Positions 26,151-35,211 of a DNA stretch of 64,000 nucleotides are shown piece after piece. Under the pieces are notes generated by a model. It had not been told where the DNA came from. It was given only the letters and a program-made list of their open reading frames with translations, and did no database searches. This DNA comes from Acidobacteriota bacterium (GTDB lineage Bacteria; Acidobacteriota; Terriglobia; Terriglobales; Acidobacteriaceae). The translations under genes and the position numbers were made by a program. Within the stretch, counting starts at the first letter, position 1, and every line of letters starts with the position of its first letter. The stretch is from contig JACPYL010000010.1 of assembly GCA_016196065.1 (NCBI GenBank), positions 1,860,001 through 1,924,000 on the forward strand, read 5' to 3'.

Positions 26151-26735
26151 TCAGACTTTGAGCGAGCCGCGGAATGCTCTGGCGGCATAGTAAGATTCCG
26201 CGCCGTTGTGATAAGTAAAGACGCGTCCGAAGCGGCGATCGCAAAAGAGAGCGCCTCCGAGGTCTCGAACATCAGAAGGAGTTTTCACCCAGCTCGACGT
26301 CTTCGTATCGAACTCTCCAAGTTTCTGCAATTCTCGATATTCTTCTTCCGTCAGGATTGCAACGCCCATGGCCGTTGCCATATCCATCGCGCTATTTTTC
26401 GGTTTATTTTCTTTCCTGGAATCCAGCGCTTCGCGGTCGTAGCAAAGACTTCTACGATCTTTAGGACTTTCCGCAGAACAATCAAAAAAGATGTATTCGC
26501 CCGTCTTTTTATCGAGACCGACAACATCCGGTTGCCCGCCAGTGCGTTCCATTTCGCCGAGTGACCACAGTTTCTCGGGATTCGCTTCCAGCTTCGCATT
26601 GACCTTGGCCCATGCAAGACCTTCGTGGCGGTCCATGTTCTTCTCGAAGCGCGCTTGTAATGCGCTGCGCAGTTCTTCGCGTTGTGCTGGTGACAAACCT
26701 GTTTTTGCTTTATTGCTTTTCATGTCGGCTGCCAT
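26151..26735 (-). CDS. DUF4256 family protein
   Basis: A 194-residue soluble protein. The body matches DUF4256: LSPAQREELRSALQARFEKNMDRHEGLAWAKVNAKLEANPEKLWSLGEMERTGGQPDVVG, then EYIFFDCSAESPKDRRSLCYDREALDSRKENKPKNSAMDMATAMG, and the closing GGALFCDRRFGRVFTYHNGAESYYAARAFRG. Only about 17 bp separate its end from the convergent membrane protein gene. Bacterial DUF4256 proteins are conserved and of unknown function. MAADMKSNKAK (26735) is the best start; the upstream 20 residues are unlike family members. Confidence 0.88.
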   Translation of the reverse strand: MAADMKSNKAKTGLSPAQREELRSALQARFEKNMDRHEGLAWAKVNAKLEANPEKLWSLGEMERTGGQPDVVGLDKKTGEYIFFDCSAESPKDRRSLCYDREALDSRKENKPKNSAMDMATAMGVAILTEEEYRELQKLGEFDTKTSSWVKTPSDVRDLGGALFCDRRFGRVFTYHNGAESYYAARAFRGSLKV

Positions 26736-26868
26736 GATATCCCTACTCACAAAAGATACCTCAAAACCACGGGAAACACAGGGTTGGCGCCGCAATCACC
26801 ACGGGATCTAGCGATGAGGGTTGGGTTGGAGTTTTCGGTGTCACGTCCGATAACTCCTTGGAAATGAA

Positions 26869-26945
26869 TGGCGGGGACGACGAGACTCGAACTCGCGACC
26901 TCTGCCGTGACAGGGCAGCGTTCTAACCAACTGAACTACGTCCCC
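26869..26945 (-). tRNA. tRNA-Asp (anticodon GTC)
   Basis: The minus strand reads GGGGACGTAGTTCAGTTGGTT from 26945, with an acceptor stem GGGGACG paired to CGTCCCC, anticodon loop CTGTCAC (anticodon GTC), TTCGAGTC T-loop and an encoded CCA (26869-26871). Total 77 nt including CCA. No integrase gene or att-like duplication was seen next to it. Confidence 0.95.
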
Positions 26946-27276
26946 ACTTTGTTTTCACCGGGTTACTGGGAAACCCTTGATTTTCCTGTCTTTTCTTACT
27001 GTCCACAGCGTCGCCTGTTGCAACCATTTCCACCCCATATAACCGAATTCCGGGGGTTAATGGACAGGAAATGGACAGGAAGCCAACGCCCAAATCCTGT
27101 TGCACGACCTCACGACCCAGCGCATCTGTCCATGCACCGTAGTCAAATTGTAACAGACCGAATTCAGATCAGTACAGGCTCTCCCCCAGATCGGCGCCAG
27201 CGCTGGAAAAGTGCACTCAGATGCCAATCGACCGTTAGTTGTCTTCAAATTCCGATGTTGCGATCAAGCACTTCTC
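26946..27276. other. Intergenic region upstream of tRNA-Asp
   Basis: No convincing gene. A tandem 11-bp repeat (ATGGACAGGAA twice) is at 27060-27081. The tRNA promoter should lie at the left end; no clear boxes were identified. Confidence 0.4.
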
Positions 27277-27891
27277 TTATTCGACGCGGCACAAACAGTA
27301 AAGAAATTGCTGTTCGGTCCCAAATGGTGTGCGATGTAGCTCCTCAGAACTCTCTAGTAAATGGAAGCGCACACCGAACTCGCTGTGCAACGACTCCGCG
27401 TCATACCGAACAACGTCAAGGCCACTGCATTTGGTCGGCCCCTCTGGCCCGAACGTACTAACCAGCACGTGCCCTCCGGGCTTGACCGCGTTCGCCACCT
27501 GGCGGACGTAGGCAACACGTTCTTCCATCGTGGTAAGAAAATGAAAGACGGCGCGGTCGTGCCACACATCGTATGCGTTGGACGCCAGTTCGGCTTTGGC
27601 AATGTCCGAGACGAGCCACTGGACGCTTTCCGAGGCCGGTCCGAGCCGTTTCTTGGACACATCGACGGCAATCTGAGAAACATCAAGGACAGCGACGTTC
27701 TGATATCCACGAGCCAGCAGATCATCAACTAACGTGGATTCGCCACCGCCAACGTCAATGATGGAGGACGAGCGCTGGGGAGCAGCTCGTTCTATCAGTT
27801 CAAGGGATCTCCTGAGGTGCGGGGTGTACCAGCTGACAGCATCCGGCGCTTTCTCAGCGTAAATCTTTTCCCAATGACTCTGCACACTCAT
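27277..27891 (-). CDS. Class I SAM-dependent methyltransferase
   Basis: A 204-residue methyltransferase starting at MSVQSHWEKIYAEKAPDAVSWYTPH (27891). The SAM-binding motif I is IIDVGGGESTLVDDLL, the acidic end of strand 2 is VAVLDVS, motif III is YDVWHDRAVFHFLT, and ANAVKPGGHVLVSTFGPEGPTKCSG follows. The opening W-x(2)-I-Y-x(7)-SWY and HDRAVFHFL resemble SAM methyltransferases annotated as tellurite- or thiol-like (TPMT-type) enzymes; the substrate cannot be settled. It diverges from another methyltransferase 106 bp away. Confidence 0.88.
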   Translation of the reverse strand: MSVQSHWEKIYAEKAPDAVSWYTPHLRRSLELIERAAPQRSSSIIDVGGGESTLVDDLLARGYQNVAVLDVSQIAVDVSKKRLGPASESVQWLVSDIAKAELASNAYDVWHDRAVFHFLTTMEERVAYVRQVANAVKPGGHVLVSTFGPEGPTKCSGLDVVRYDAESLHSEFGVRFHLLESSEELHRTPFGTEQQFLYCLCRVE

Positions 27892-27997
27892 ACCAAAGGC
27901 TCCCGCATTGATAGACTCAAGCCAATGATAAGCCCGTGACAAACGCGGCGAACATGAAAGTGTTCTAGCGAGTTTGGAGATTGACACCGAGGCGGCC

Positions 27998-28639
27998 ATG
28001 TCCTTCTACAGAAATCACGTCTATCCCCACCTTGTGCGCGTCCTGGGGAACCCGAAACCTGTCCAGACGATTCGCCAGCGCCTCGTCCCGCTGGCCCGTG
28101 GGAAAGTGCTTGAGATCGGTGTTGGGCCGGGGGTGAACTTCGCTCACTACGATCCCGCAAAAGTGAGCAAGCTATATGCGCTAGAACCCAACCCTGGGAT
28201 GATTCCGCGTGCAGAACAGCAGGGGCGGCGAACTGAGCTGGATATCGAATTTCTGGATCTGCCCGGAGAACGCATTCCTGTTGCGGCCGCCAGTGTGGAT
28301 ACGGTGGTTAGCACGTTCACCCTCTGCACAATCCCCGGCGTCGTGGAGGCGATTCGAGGTATCGGGCGAGTCGTGAAGCCAGACGGCCAGTTCATCTTCT
28401 TTGAGCACGGACTCGCACCTGATGCACGAGTGCGACGGTGGCAGGAGCGGACAGAGCCGCTTTTCAAATGGGCGTTTGAAGGCTGTCACGTGACCCGCGA
28501 CATTCCCTCACTCATTAAGGCTGGCGGATTCAAGATCGAGACGATAGACGAAGCGTACCTTGCTCCATTCCCCAAGTCGGGATCGTATTTCTATTGGGGT
28601 GTGGCGCGTCCGGACGTTGTGACCGGACATGCTCGCTAG
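27998..28639 (+). CDS. Class I SAM-dependent methyltransferase
   Basis: A 213-residue enzyme starting at MSFYRNHVYPHLVRVLGNPKPVQTIRQRLVPLARGKVLEIGVGPGVNFAHYD. Motif I (VLEIGVGPG), acidic residue after strand 2 (LYALEPNPGM), motif III with SVDTVVSTFTLCTIP, and VVKPDGQFIFFEHGLAPD are diagnostic. The F/Y-x-x-W-x-x-R-x-x-P-L-F-K-x-x-x-x-G-C-H-x-x-R/T segment (RRWQERTEPLFKWAFEGCHVTRD) is shared with METTL7-type lipid or thiol methyltransferases, so a small hydrophobic or thiol substrate is possible. Divergent from the methyltransferase at 27277. Confidence 0.88.
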   Translation: MSFYRNHVYPHLVRVLGNPKPVQTIRQRLVPLARGKVLEIGVGPGVNFAHYDPAKVSKLYALEPNPGMIPRAEQQGRRTELDIEFLDLPGERIPVAAASVDTVVSTFTLCTIPGVVEAIRGIGRVVKPDGQFIFFEHGLAPDARVRRWQERTEPLFKWAFEGCHVTRDIPSLIKAGGFKIETIDEAYLAPFPKSGSYFYWGVARPDVVTGHAR

Positions 28640-28703
28640 CATTCGGCCCGAAGTCGGTCATTTCACGCGCTTCCAGTGACTCTCCGAATAGGGCCCTACT
28701 CAC

Positions 28704-31700
28704 CTACTGCAAGGCAGGCTGTTCTTTCAGGCTTTCAACGGCTGGCTCCCTCCCGCCCTTCATCATCCACTCGTAGAAAATCGGCAGCAGGAACAGGGTC
28801 AGGATCGTTGAAGAGAATAGGCCGCCTATGACAACTGTGGCCAGTGGACGCTGTATCTCCGCACCCGTAGAAGTCGAAACAGCCATGGGCACGAAACCAA
28901 GGCTGGCAACCAGGGCCGTCATTAGCACCGGGCGGAGTCGGCGCCTTGAACCGGCGACCACAGCAGCTCGCACCGAGAGGCCTTCGTGCCGCAGTTGATT
29001 GATTGATGTGACAAGTACCACCCCATTCAAAACCGCAACTCCGAAGAGAGCGATGAACCCCACCGAGGCCGACAGATTTAGATTCATGCCCCGCAACCAT
29101 AAAGCAGCAATTCCGCCAACCAGCGCGAAAGGCACGTTCGCGAGCACCAGAATCGATTGTTTTACGGCCATAAAGGTCATATAGAGCAGCCCGAAGATGA
29201 TGCCGACCACCAAGGGTATGACAAGCATGAGCCGGCGAGTTGCGCGCTCTTGGTTTTCAAACTGGCCACCGTATTCGAGGAAATAGCCGGGTGGGAGCTT
29301 CAGTTCGCGACCGAGCTTTGAGCGAACCTCGCTTACAAAACCACCTAAATCCCGGCCACGCACGTTCGCCATGACGACCACGCGCCGCTGGCCCTCCTCA
29401 CGGTTGATTTTTTCGGCGCCGCGATTCACTTCGATCCGCGCCAACTCACTTAACATGACCTGTTCTCCTCCGGGTGCGCGGAGCACGATGCGGCGGATGG
29501 CATCCGGGTCACTGCGGTAGCGGTCCGGCATGCGGAGCGCCACCGTATACCTCTTTTGCCCATCAATGACCTCGGATACCACGGAACCAGAAGCGCCAGC
29601 CTCGACCGCCTGTTGTACATCTGAAACATTGAGCCCGTATCGGGCCAATGCGCTCCGATCGACGCGAACAGAAAGCTCCGCCACGCCTGACGTGACCTCA
29701 ATTTGAGGATTAGCTGCGCCTGGGACGCTCGCAACATAGTGCAGTACCTGCTGCGAAAGAGATTCGAGGGTGCGGAAGTCATCGCCAAAAATCTTGACTG
29801 CCAAGTCCGCTTTGATACCCGAAACCGTCTCGTCCACGCGCATTGCCATGGGCTGAGTGAAGCTGTAGGAAATACCAGGGATTTTGGAGAGTTCCTGGTC
29901 CATGGCCTCAATCAGTTCTTCCTTGGTATGGAACCGGGTCCAAGTGTTGATCGGGCGGGGTAAGACATAGGTGTCACCCTCGTTAATTCCCATTGCCTCA
30001 GTCGCAAAATCGGGGCGACCGATCTTGATAACGATGTCTTGGATTTCTGGGAATGCCCGCAGGGTTTGCTGCACACGTTTGCTCATCTCCACCGATTCTG
30101 TCAGCGAAACACCAGGCAGCTTTCGGGTCTCCACCAGAATCGAACCCTCATCGAGCTGCGGCATAAACTCCGTGCCAATGAAGAATAAGGAACCGATTGC
30201 GACTGCCAAAATGAGTAGAGCGGTGCCGACCGTCAGCCTTCGGTGCTGAATGTGCCATTCGAGCAACCGACCATACCGATTGTTAAGACGTTCGACCCAC
30301 CCCTGCCATTTTTGATGGGAAGCGCCGCGGGGAAGGCCATGACGAAAGATCAACGACGCCAGCGCCGGGATGACGGTGAGCGCGAGAAGGAGCGAGCCAA
30401 ATAATGCGGCGCAAACCGTAATCGCCATCGGCCGGAACATGCGCCCCTCCAACCCTTCTAGGAACAAGATGGGCAGATAGACTGCGATAATAATGGCGAC
30501 CCCAAAGGTCATCGGACGGGCGACTTCCTTGGCAGCACGCCGGACAGAGTCCAGCGGTGATTCTTGACCGTGTTCATCCTCCAGCCGATGGACGGAGTTT
30601 TCCATCATGACCACCGCTCCATCCACGATCATCCCGAAGTCGATTGCTCCGAGACTCATGAGATTTGCACTGATCCCGAAGAGGCGCATGCCCAGAAAAC
30701 TGATCAGCATCGATAAGGGAATGATGGATGCCGTGATGAGCGCGGCCCGGATGTTGCCTAGAAAAAGCAACAGCACGACCGTCACCAGAACGAAACCCTC
30801 GAAGAGATTCTTCTTGACTGTAGCGATCGTCCCGTCGATGACCGACGACTGGTCGTAGAAAGGCACGATCTTGACGCCAACGGGGAGGCTCATGCTGGCG
30901 ATTTTTTCTTTCACCAGTTCGAGAACACGCTTTCCGTTGTCGCCCTTAAGCATGATCACCATGCCTGACACCGTCTCACCGCCGCGCAATGTAGCACCTT
31001 GCTTGGGCGCGGCCCCTATCGCTATTTCAGCCACGTCGCGCAGCAGCACAGACGACCCTTGGTTGGCGATCAGGACAATGCTTCCGATATCGTCGGTTGT
31101 GACGGTCCGTCCTGTCCCTCGGACTGTGTACTGCTCAGACGCATGTTCGATGTAACCGCCGCCAAAGTTCGTGTTGTTCTGCTCGACCCGCGTCGCGATG
31201 TCTCGCAAGGTCAGTCCGTATTGCCCGATCAGAGTGGGGTCGACCTTGATCTGGAACTGCTTGGTCTCACCACCCCAGGTATTCACGTCGCTGACACCCG
31301 GCACGGTGCGAAGCTGATTCTTAATCGTCCACTCCTGCACGTCCTTGAGTTGCATCGCGCTCATCGGTCCGCTGAGGGTGTACTGATAGAGTTCTCCAAA
31401 GGCAGTTGACGGAGGACCGAGGACGGGCTGGATGCCCTGTGGCAAACGTGAGGCAATCTGCTGCAAACGCTCATTCACCACTTGCCTGGCAAAATACATT
31501 GGTACCGAGTCGTCGAAGATGACCGTCACCATCGAGAGCCCCAGTTTCGACAGCGAACGCACTTCCTGTTTCTTGGGTAATCCGAGCATGGCCTGCTCAA
31601 TCGGATACGTGACCAGTTGCTCGACCTCCGTGGGTGGCAGCGAAGGCGCTTCCGTCACAACGACCACCTGGTTGTTAGTCAGGTCAGGAAAAGCTTCGAC

Positions 31701-31805
31701 GGGGATGGTATAGAGTGCGTACCCGCCTACTCCCACCAGTATCAGTGCGCTGACCAGCACAAACCAGCGGTAGGCGATCGTGAAATCAATGATTCGGTTC
31801 AGCAT
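28704..31805 (-). CDS. Heavy-metal efflux RND transporter, CzcA/CusA family (system 1)
   Basis: A 1033-residue inner-membrane pump. It opens with the HME-RND N-terminus (MLNRIIDFTIAYRWFVLVSALILVGVGGYALYTIPVEAFPDLTNNQVVVVTEAPSLPP) and has the proton-relay helix DFGMIVDGAVVMMEN in transmembrane helix 4, diagnostic of the heavy-metal subfamily. The periplasmic part carries GTEFMPQLDEGSILVETRKLPGVSL and YSFTQPMAMRVDETVSGIKADL. It uses the proton gradient to expel divalent or monovalent cations from the periplasm or cytoplasm. The Met-rich CusA triad is not clearly present, so a Czc-like Zn/Co/Ni/Cd substrate is favoured. Last gene of the three-gene efflux operon that starts at 34236. Confidence 0.93.
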   Translation of the reverse strand: MLNRIIDFTIAYRWFVLVSALILVGVGGYALYTIPVEAFPDLTNNQVVVVTEAPSLPPTEVEQLVTYPIEQAMLGLPKKQEVRSLSKLGLSMVTVIFDDSVPMYFARQVVNERLQQIASRLPQGIQPVLGPPSTAFGELYQYTLSGPMSAMQLKDVQEWTIKNQLRTVPGVSDVNTWGGETKQFQIKVDPTLIGQYGLTLRDIATRVEQNNTNFGGGYIEHASEQYTVRGTGRTVTTDDIGSIVLIANQGSSVLLRDVAEIAIGAAPKQGATLRGGETVSGMVIMLKGDNGKRVLELVKEKIASMSLPVGVKIVPFYDQSSVIDGTIATVKKNLFEGFVLVTVVLLLFLGNIRAALITASIIPLSMLISFLGMRLFGISANLMSLGAIDFGMIVDGAVVMMENSVHRLEDEHGQESPLDSVRRAAKEVARPMTFGVAIIIAVYLPILFLEGLEGRMFRPMAITVCAALFGSLLLALTVIPALASLIFRHGLPRGASHQKWQGWVERLNNRYGRLLEWHIQHRRLTVGTALLILAVAIGSLFFIGTEFMPQLDEGSILVETRKLPGVSLTESVEMSKRVQQTLRAFPEIQDIVIKIGRPDFATEAMGINEGDTYVLPRPINTWTRFHTKEELIEAMDQELSKIPGISYSFTQPMAMRVDETVSGIKADLAVKIFGDDFRTLESLSQQVLHYVASVPGAANPQIEVTSGVAELSVRVDRSALARYGLNVSDVQQAVEAGASGSVVSEVIDGQKRYTVALRMPDRYRSDPDAIRRIVLRAPGGEQVMLSELARIEVNRGAEKINREEGQRRVVVMANVRGRDLGGFVSEVRSKLGRELKLPPGYFLEYGGQFENQERATRRLMLVIPLVVGIIFGLLYMTFMAVKQSILVLANVPFALVGGIAALWLRGMNLNLSASVGFIALFGVAVLNGVVLVTSINQLRHEGLSVRAAVVAGSRRRLRPVLMTALVASLGFVPMAVSTSTGAEIQRPLATVVIGGLFSSTILTLFLLPIFYEWMMKGGREPAVESLKEQPALQ

Positions 31806-31813
31806 CGCCTGGG

Positions 31814-33022
31814 CTACTCGCTTTCCATCGAAGATTTCAAGAGTTGCGACTTCAGCAGGAAACTACCTCGGATTACGACCGCATCTCCGGCCTTCAACCC
31901 TTCCAGGATTGCGAGGCGCCCGTCGATTGTTTCACCGGCCCGGACGGGTCGCACCTCGAAGCGATCTGCGGATTTCCGCACAAAGACGACGTCCTGGTCA
32001 TTGATTTGCTGCACGGCTTCGGCGGGTAGGAGCAACAGGGACCTGAGGCCGCCCACCGCGATTTCTGCGTTGGCCAGCATCTCCGGGCGAAGCTTGATCG
32101 ATGGATTCTCAAGTTCGATTCTCACCCGCATGACGCGAGTCACAGGATCAAGTTCCTGCCCAAGGTTGGTGATTGTGCCCGTAAAGTGTTCGTTTGGAAA
32201 AGCGTTTACCGCCACGCTGGCGCGCTGGCCGACGCGCAAGCGCGCGATATTGGTTTCATTGACGGATGCGATCATCCACAAGCGCTTCAGATTACCAATC
32301 ACAAAAATGTCTTTGGTAGGGTCAACCACCGCTCCCGACGATACATTTTTTGCCAGAACGTATCCCGCGCCAGGGGCGCGGATGGGAATCAGATCGGCAT
32401 CATCCCCTCGGTATTCTGGACCTGGGTCGGAGGGAACTCCGAGAGTGACCTTAAGATGGACGCGTTCCTTCTCTACCTCGATCTGCTCATCCCGGACGGC
32501 GGCCTGGACATTCACCAGTTCCTGATGGGCACGTTCCATTTCTTCCAGAGACGCCGCTTTCAGCGAGTACAGCCGTTGCGTGCGGTCGTAGTTCTTTTGG
32601 GCCAGGGCGGCCGCCGCTTCAGCGCGAGAGAGATCGGAACGAGATGTTTGGTAGGCTGCGCGGGCCTCCTGTACGTCACGGCTGTGCATGCCGGCCAGAA
32701 CCTGGTTCTTCTCCACGAAGTCTCCTGAATTTACAAACACCTTTTCCACCCGGCCACTGGTGAGCACGCCTACGCGCCAACTGCCGTTGTCGGTCAGCGT
32801 GATCCTTCCAGGAACCCGCAATAACTCTGGCTCATTGCTCGCGGCCAGGGTTTCCACCTGAAAAGTGCTTTGGGTTTGTTCAGCAATCGGCAGCAGGACT
32901 TCGTCGCGCTTATGCTGTGAGCCCTGCTCTAGTGTGGCCGCGGCAGTCTTGCTGGCGCGATCACAAGCCGCCAACCACATCATGCTCATGAGTACGACAA
33001 TCATTCCCGAACGATGTGTCAA
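31814..33022 (-). CDS. RND periplasmic adaptor lipoprotein, CzcB/CusB-like (system 1)
   Basis: A 402-residue membrane-fusion protein. A lipobox (MMWLAACDR) anchors it to the inner membrane. The biotinyl-lipoyl-like segment (LTSGRVEKVFVNSGDFVEKNQVLAGM), a helical hairpin (ARAAYQTSRSDLSRAEAAAALAQKNYDRTQRLYSLKAASLEEMERAHQEL), then APGAGYVLAKNVSSGAVV and the beta-barrel segment (LWMIASVNETNIARLRVGQRASVAVNAFPNEHFTGTITNLG) show the standard order. It links the RND pump to the TolC-like channel. It overlaps the upstream outer-membrane gene by 4 bp (ATGA), and the pump gene follows after 8 bp. Confidence 0.93.
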   Translation of the reverse strand: MTHRSGMIVVLMSMMWLAACDRASKTAAATLEQGSQHKRDEVLLPIAEQTQSTFQVETLAASNEPELLRVPGRITLTDNGSWRVGVLTSGRVEKVFVNSGDFVEKNQVLAGMHSRDVQEARAAYQTSRSDLSRAEAAAALAQKNYDRTQRLYSLKAASLEEMERAHQELVNVQAAVRDEQIEVEKERVHLKVTLGVPSDPGPEYRGDDADLIPIRAPGAGYVLAKNVSSGAVVDPTKDIFVIGNLKRLWMIASVNETNIARLRVGQRASVAVNAFPNEHFTGTITNLGQELDPVTRVMRVRIELENPSIKLRPEMLANAEIAVGGLRSLLLLPAEAVQQINDQDVVFVRKSADRFEVRPVRAGETIDGRLAILEGLKAGDAVVIRGSFLLKSQLLKSSMESE

Positions 33023-34236
33023 GGCTGCACTCCTTCTGCTCGCTCCAGAGCCGTCACGCTGTGGTGAAACTCATTGAGGGCGCGCACCAACGAAATCTGC
33101 GCATCCACACGTAGCCGCTCGGCATCGAGTAGACGAAGCAAGTCCAGTCCGCCTTCACGATAGGCCGCCCTGCTGATATCGGAAATCTCGACGGCCTGGT
33201 CCCTCAAAGGCCGGAATATGTGTTCCACCTGCTGGCGTCGTGCGTCATATTGCTTGCGGGCCAAGGCAAGATCCGTCTCCAGAATGGCGTGCGTCGCGGC
33301 AAGATCGTGTTCCGCGGCGCGAAGGTTCGCCATGGCTGCTCTAGTTGCGCCTTGGTTTCGGTTGAAGATCGGAATGTTGAATTGCAGCCCGGCAATCGCC
33401 GTATTGAGACCTGAAGTGCGCTTGTATCCGAATAGTGCCTCCAAGTCCGGACGGCCGTTGGCACGCTCCAATCCAATGACGCTACGGGCCTGAGAAACCG
33501 CTTGTTCTGCTAGACGTCCTTCGGGACGGGTTTCCCCAACGCTCGATTGCTGGGCGGCTGTTCGGGGTGTCTCAAGTTGGCCAATATCCTCAGTTAGTTT
33601 CCACGGTCCGCCATTAGGAGTGCCGAGTTCACGAGCCAACTCCAACTGGGTCCCTTCTGCGTCCAGCCGGGCGTTGTCAGCCGCGGCGCGCAATCGGCCA
33701 CTCTCCAGACGCACCCGAAGGACATCGACTTCTGCCACTTTGCCTTCCTTTAGTCGCGCTTCGTGATACTGAAGGATCTCCCCAAAGAATTGCAGGTTCT
33801 CGTCGTAGAGAACGCGTGTTGTCTTAGCCGCCAGAGCGTTCCAATATGCGTCGCGCACCCGTTCCGCAATGTCACGGCGGCCCAGCTGGCCTTCAAGTTC
33901 ACTGCGACTCACGGCGCCCTGAGCAACTGCGATACGATTCTTGCGGCGTCCAGAGGTCTCGATTACCTGTGAGGCGTAGGCGAACGTATCCGCATCCTGC
34001 CCGTAGTTAAAACCAGAAGATCGAATGTTCTCCGCCTGGAAAATCAACCGCGGATTTGGGAACAGCGCCGATTGCCTTCGTAGCTGCTCGGCAGATTCGA
34101 CGCGCGCCGCAGAGGCCTGGAGTTCCGGCCGTTGAGACAATGCCAGTTTTACGGCATCATCGAGCCCCAGTGGGGTCTGCGCAGTAGAAAAACCAGAGAA
34201 CAGCAGCACGGCTGCTAGCGTAACTTTGTCGATCAT
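33019..34236 (-). CDS. TolC-family outer-membrane factor, CzcC-like (system 1)
   Basis: A 405-residue outer-membrane channel protein. The start at MIDKVTLAAVLLFSGFSTAQ (34236) gives a signal peptide; an in-frame ATG 8 codons earlier is possible. Two OEP-type repeats are seen: LGLDDAVKLALSQRPELQASAARVESAEQLRRQSALFPNPRL and IGLERANGRPDLEALFGYKRTSGLNTAIAGLQFNIPIFNRNQG. Long coiled-coil helices alternate with beta strands. First gene of the efflux operon. The stop overlaps the adaptor's start. Confidence 0.92.
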   Translation of the reverse strand: MIDKVTLAAVLLFSGFSTAQTPLGLDDAVKLALSQRPELQASAARVESAEQLRRQSALFPNPRLIFQAENIRSSGFNYGQDADTFAYASQVIETSGRRKNRIAVAQGAVSRSELEGQLGRRDIAERVRDAYWNALAAKTTRVLYDENLQFFGEILQYHEARLKEGKVAEVDVLRVRLESGRLRAAADNARLDAEGTQLELARELGTPNGGPWKLTEDIGQLETPRTAAQQSSVGETRPEGRLAEQAVSQARSVIGLERANGRPDLEALFGYKRTSGLNTAIAGLQFNIPIFNRNQGATRAAMANLRAAEHDLAATHAILETDLALARKQYDARRQQVEHIFRPLRDQAVEISDISRAAYREGGLDLLRLLDAERLRVDAQISLVRALNEFHHSVTALERAEGVQP

Positions 34237-34355
34237 CAAAGTGTAGAACTCCCCATGCATGTGCAGGACGGCTTATGCCCGCTTTCGGCGAGCGCAGCTT
34301 GAAGCCGATGAGTACAACGAATTCTTTACAGGGAAGGAACCGCCACCCCAGCGGT

Positions 34356-34814
34356 TTAGGCTAAGTGCGAGAGGAGATACGCAGGTGGGGGTCGAGCGGG
34401 GACGGACATGACTAGAGGCGGAGCATGCGCATTCGGTTCGATGAGAAGAACAAAACCATAGCTCGACGATTCACTGGAAATACGGAATGCTGATGTTAAG
34501 CAAAAGTGTGGAATGCTCGGGGACGCCGTCTGGGCCTGGAAAAGATCAAGGTATCTGACCTCGCCCTTTTCTTTGTGGTCGATCTCGCTTCCGCCGTGGC
34601 CACTCTTCAGATGTGGGGAGAAGTGTGCATGGATGAACGTTCCCCGCCCCTGACCGGCATTATTCGCGTGTTCGTGCGTCAGCGGTGCCGCCACGAAAGA
34701 TGGCAGCAAAGACAGCAATCCGACGATCGCCACATGACGAGTCACGGTTGCGCAATGTTCTACTATTTCCGGGTTGACCGTCAAATGGCCGCCGGTGGTC
34801 AAACAGAATTTCAT
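34356..34814 (-). CDS. His-rich exported hypothetical protein at the head of efflux operon 1
   Basis: A 152-residue protein with a hydrophobic leader (VAIVGLLSLLPSFVAAPLTHEHANN) and a His-rich mature part (GTFIHAHFSPHLKSGHGGSEIDH); the tail is Pro-rich (HAPPLVMSVPARPPPAYLL). The start may be at 34814 or at an internal GTG (VTRHVAIVG) that would leave a compact signal peptide. It is 119 bp upstream of, and co-directional with, the CzcCBA-like operon. His content suggests metal binding. Similar heads occur at 47721 and 63329. No family is recognised. Confidence 0.6.
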   Translation of the reverse strand: MKFCLTTGGHLTVNPEIVEHCATVTRHVAIVGLLSLLPSFVAAPLTHEHANNAGQGRGTFIHAHFSPHLKSGHGGSEIDHKEKGEVRYLDLFQAQTASPSIPHFCLTSAFRISSESSSYGFVLLIEPNAHAPPLVMSVPARPPPAYLLSHLA

Positions 34815-34866
34815 CTACCATTCACCCTGGCTTGGCCGGCAAGTCCCAAAGTCGCAGGCTTTTGAA

Positions 34867-35148
34867 CTATTGTTGTCGCACGCTGACTTTGTCGAAGTGG
34901 TGCCCGTTGCAGACGATTTCGCCCGCGGCTGTCTTTGTGTAGGGTTTGTGGAAGACCACGGTGTCTGCCTCCTGCGCGGGTTTACACGGCGTCGTATTTA
35001 GATATAGTTTGCCTTCCTTTTCACTCTCGACGACCCCACTGGCGATATCTCCCTGCCGCGCCTCGGTCGGCGTCCGTGGTGCTTGCGAGAAGGCAACCGT
35101 TACCAAAATGAAGAGAAACGTGGCTAACAGAACGGTCTTTGTTTTCAT
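34867..35148 (-). CDS. Small exported hypothetical protein
   Basis: A 93-residue exported protein: MKTKTVLLATFLFILVTVAFSQ is a signal peptide, then an acidic mature part (GDIASGVVESEKEGKLYLNTTPCKPAQEADTVVFHKPYTKTAAGEIVCNGHHFDKVSVRQQ) with two Cys and two adjacent His. The upstream 19 residues of the open frame lack leader character, so 35148 is the start. It lies between efflux system 1 and a coiled-coil membrane protein. Function unknown. Confidence 0.65.
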   Translation of the reverse strand: MKTKTVLLATFLFILVTVAFSQAPRTPTEARQGDIASGVVESEKEGKLYLNTTPCKPAQEADTVVFHKPYTKTAAGEIVCNGHHFDKVSVRQQ

Positions 35149-35211
35149 AGGCTTTGCACCCTCTTTCCTTTGAGAATTGGATTGGCTCCCGATGGCATGA
35201 ATCACTGCCCC

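Noticed and set aside
26869-27276. Possible integration site at tRNA-Asp
   Set aside because: No integrase, no duplicated tRNA 3' end and no mobile genes nearby; only a tandem 11-bp repeat.
31617-32525. 302-residue plus-strand open frame over the RND adaptor
   Set aside because: Antisense shadow of the adaptor gene; Ser/Arg/Thr-rich without motif.
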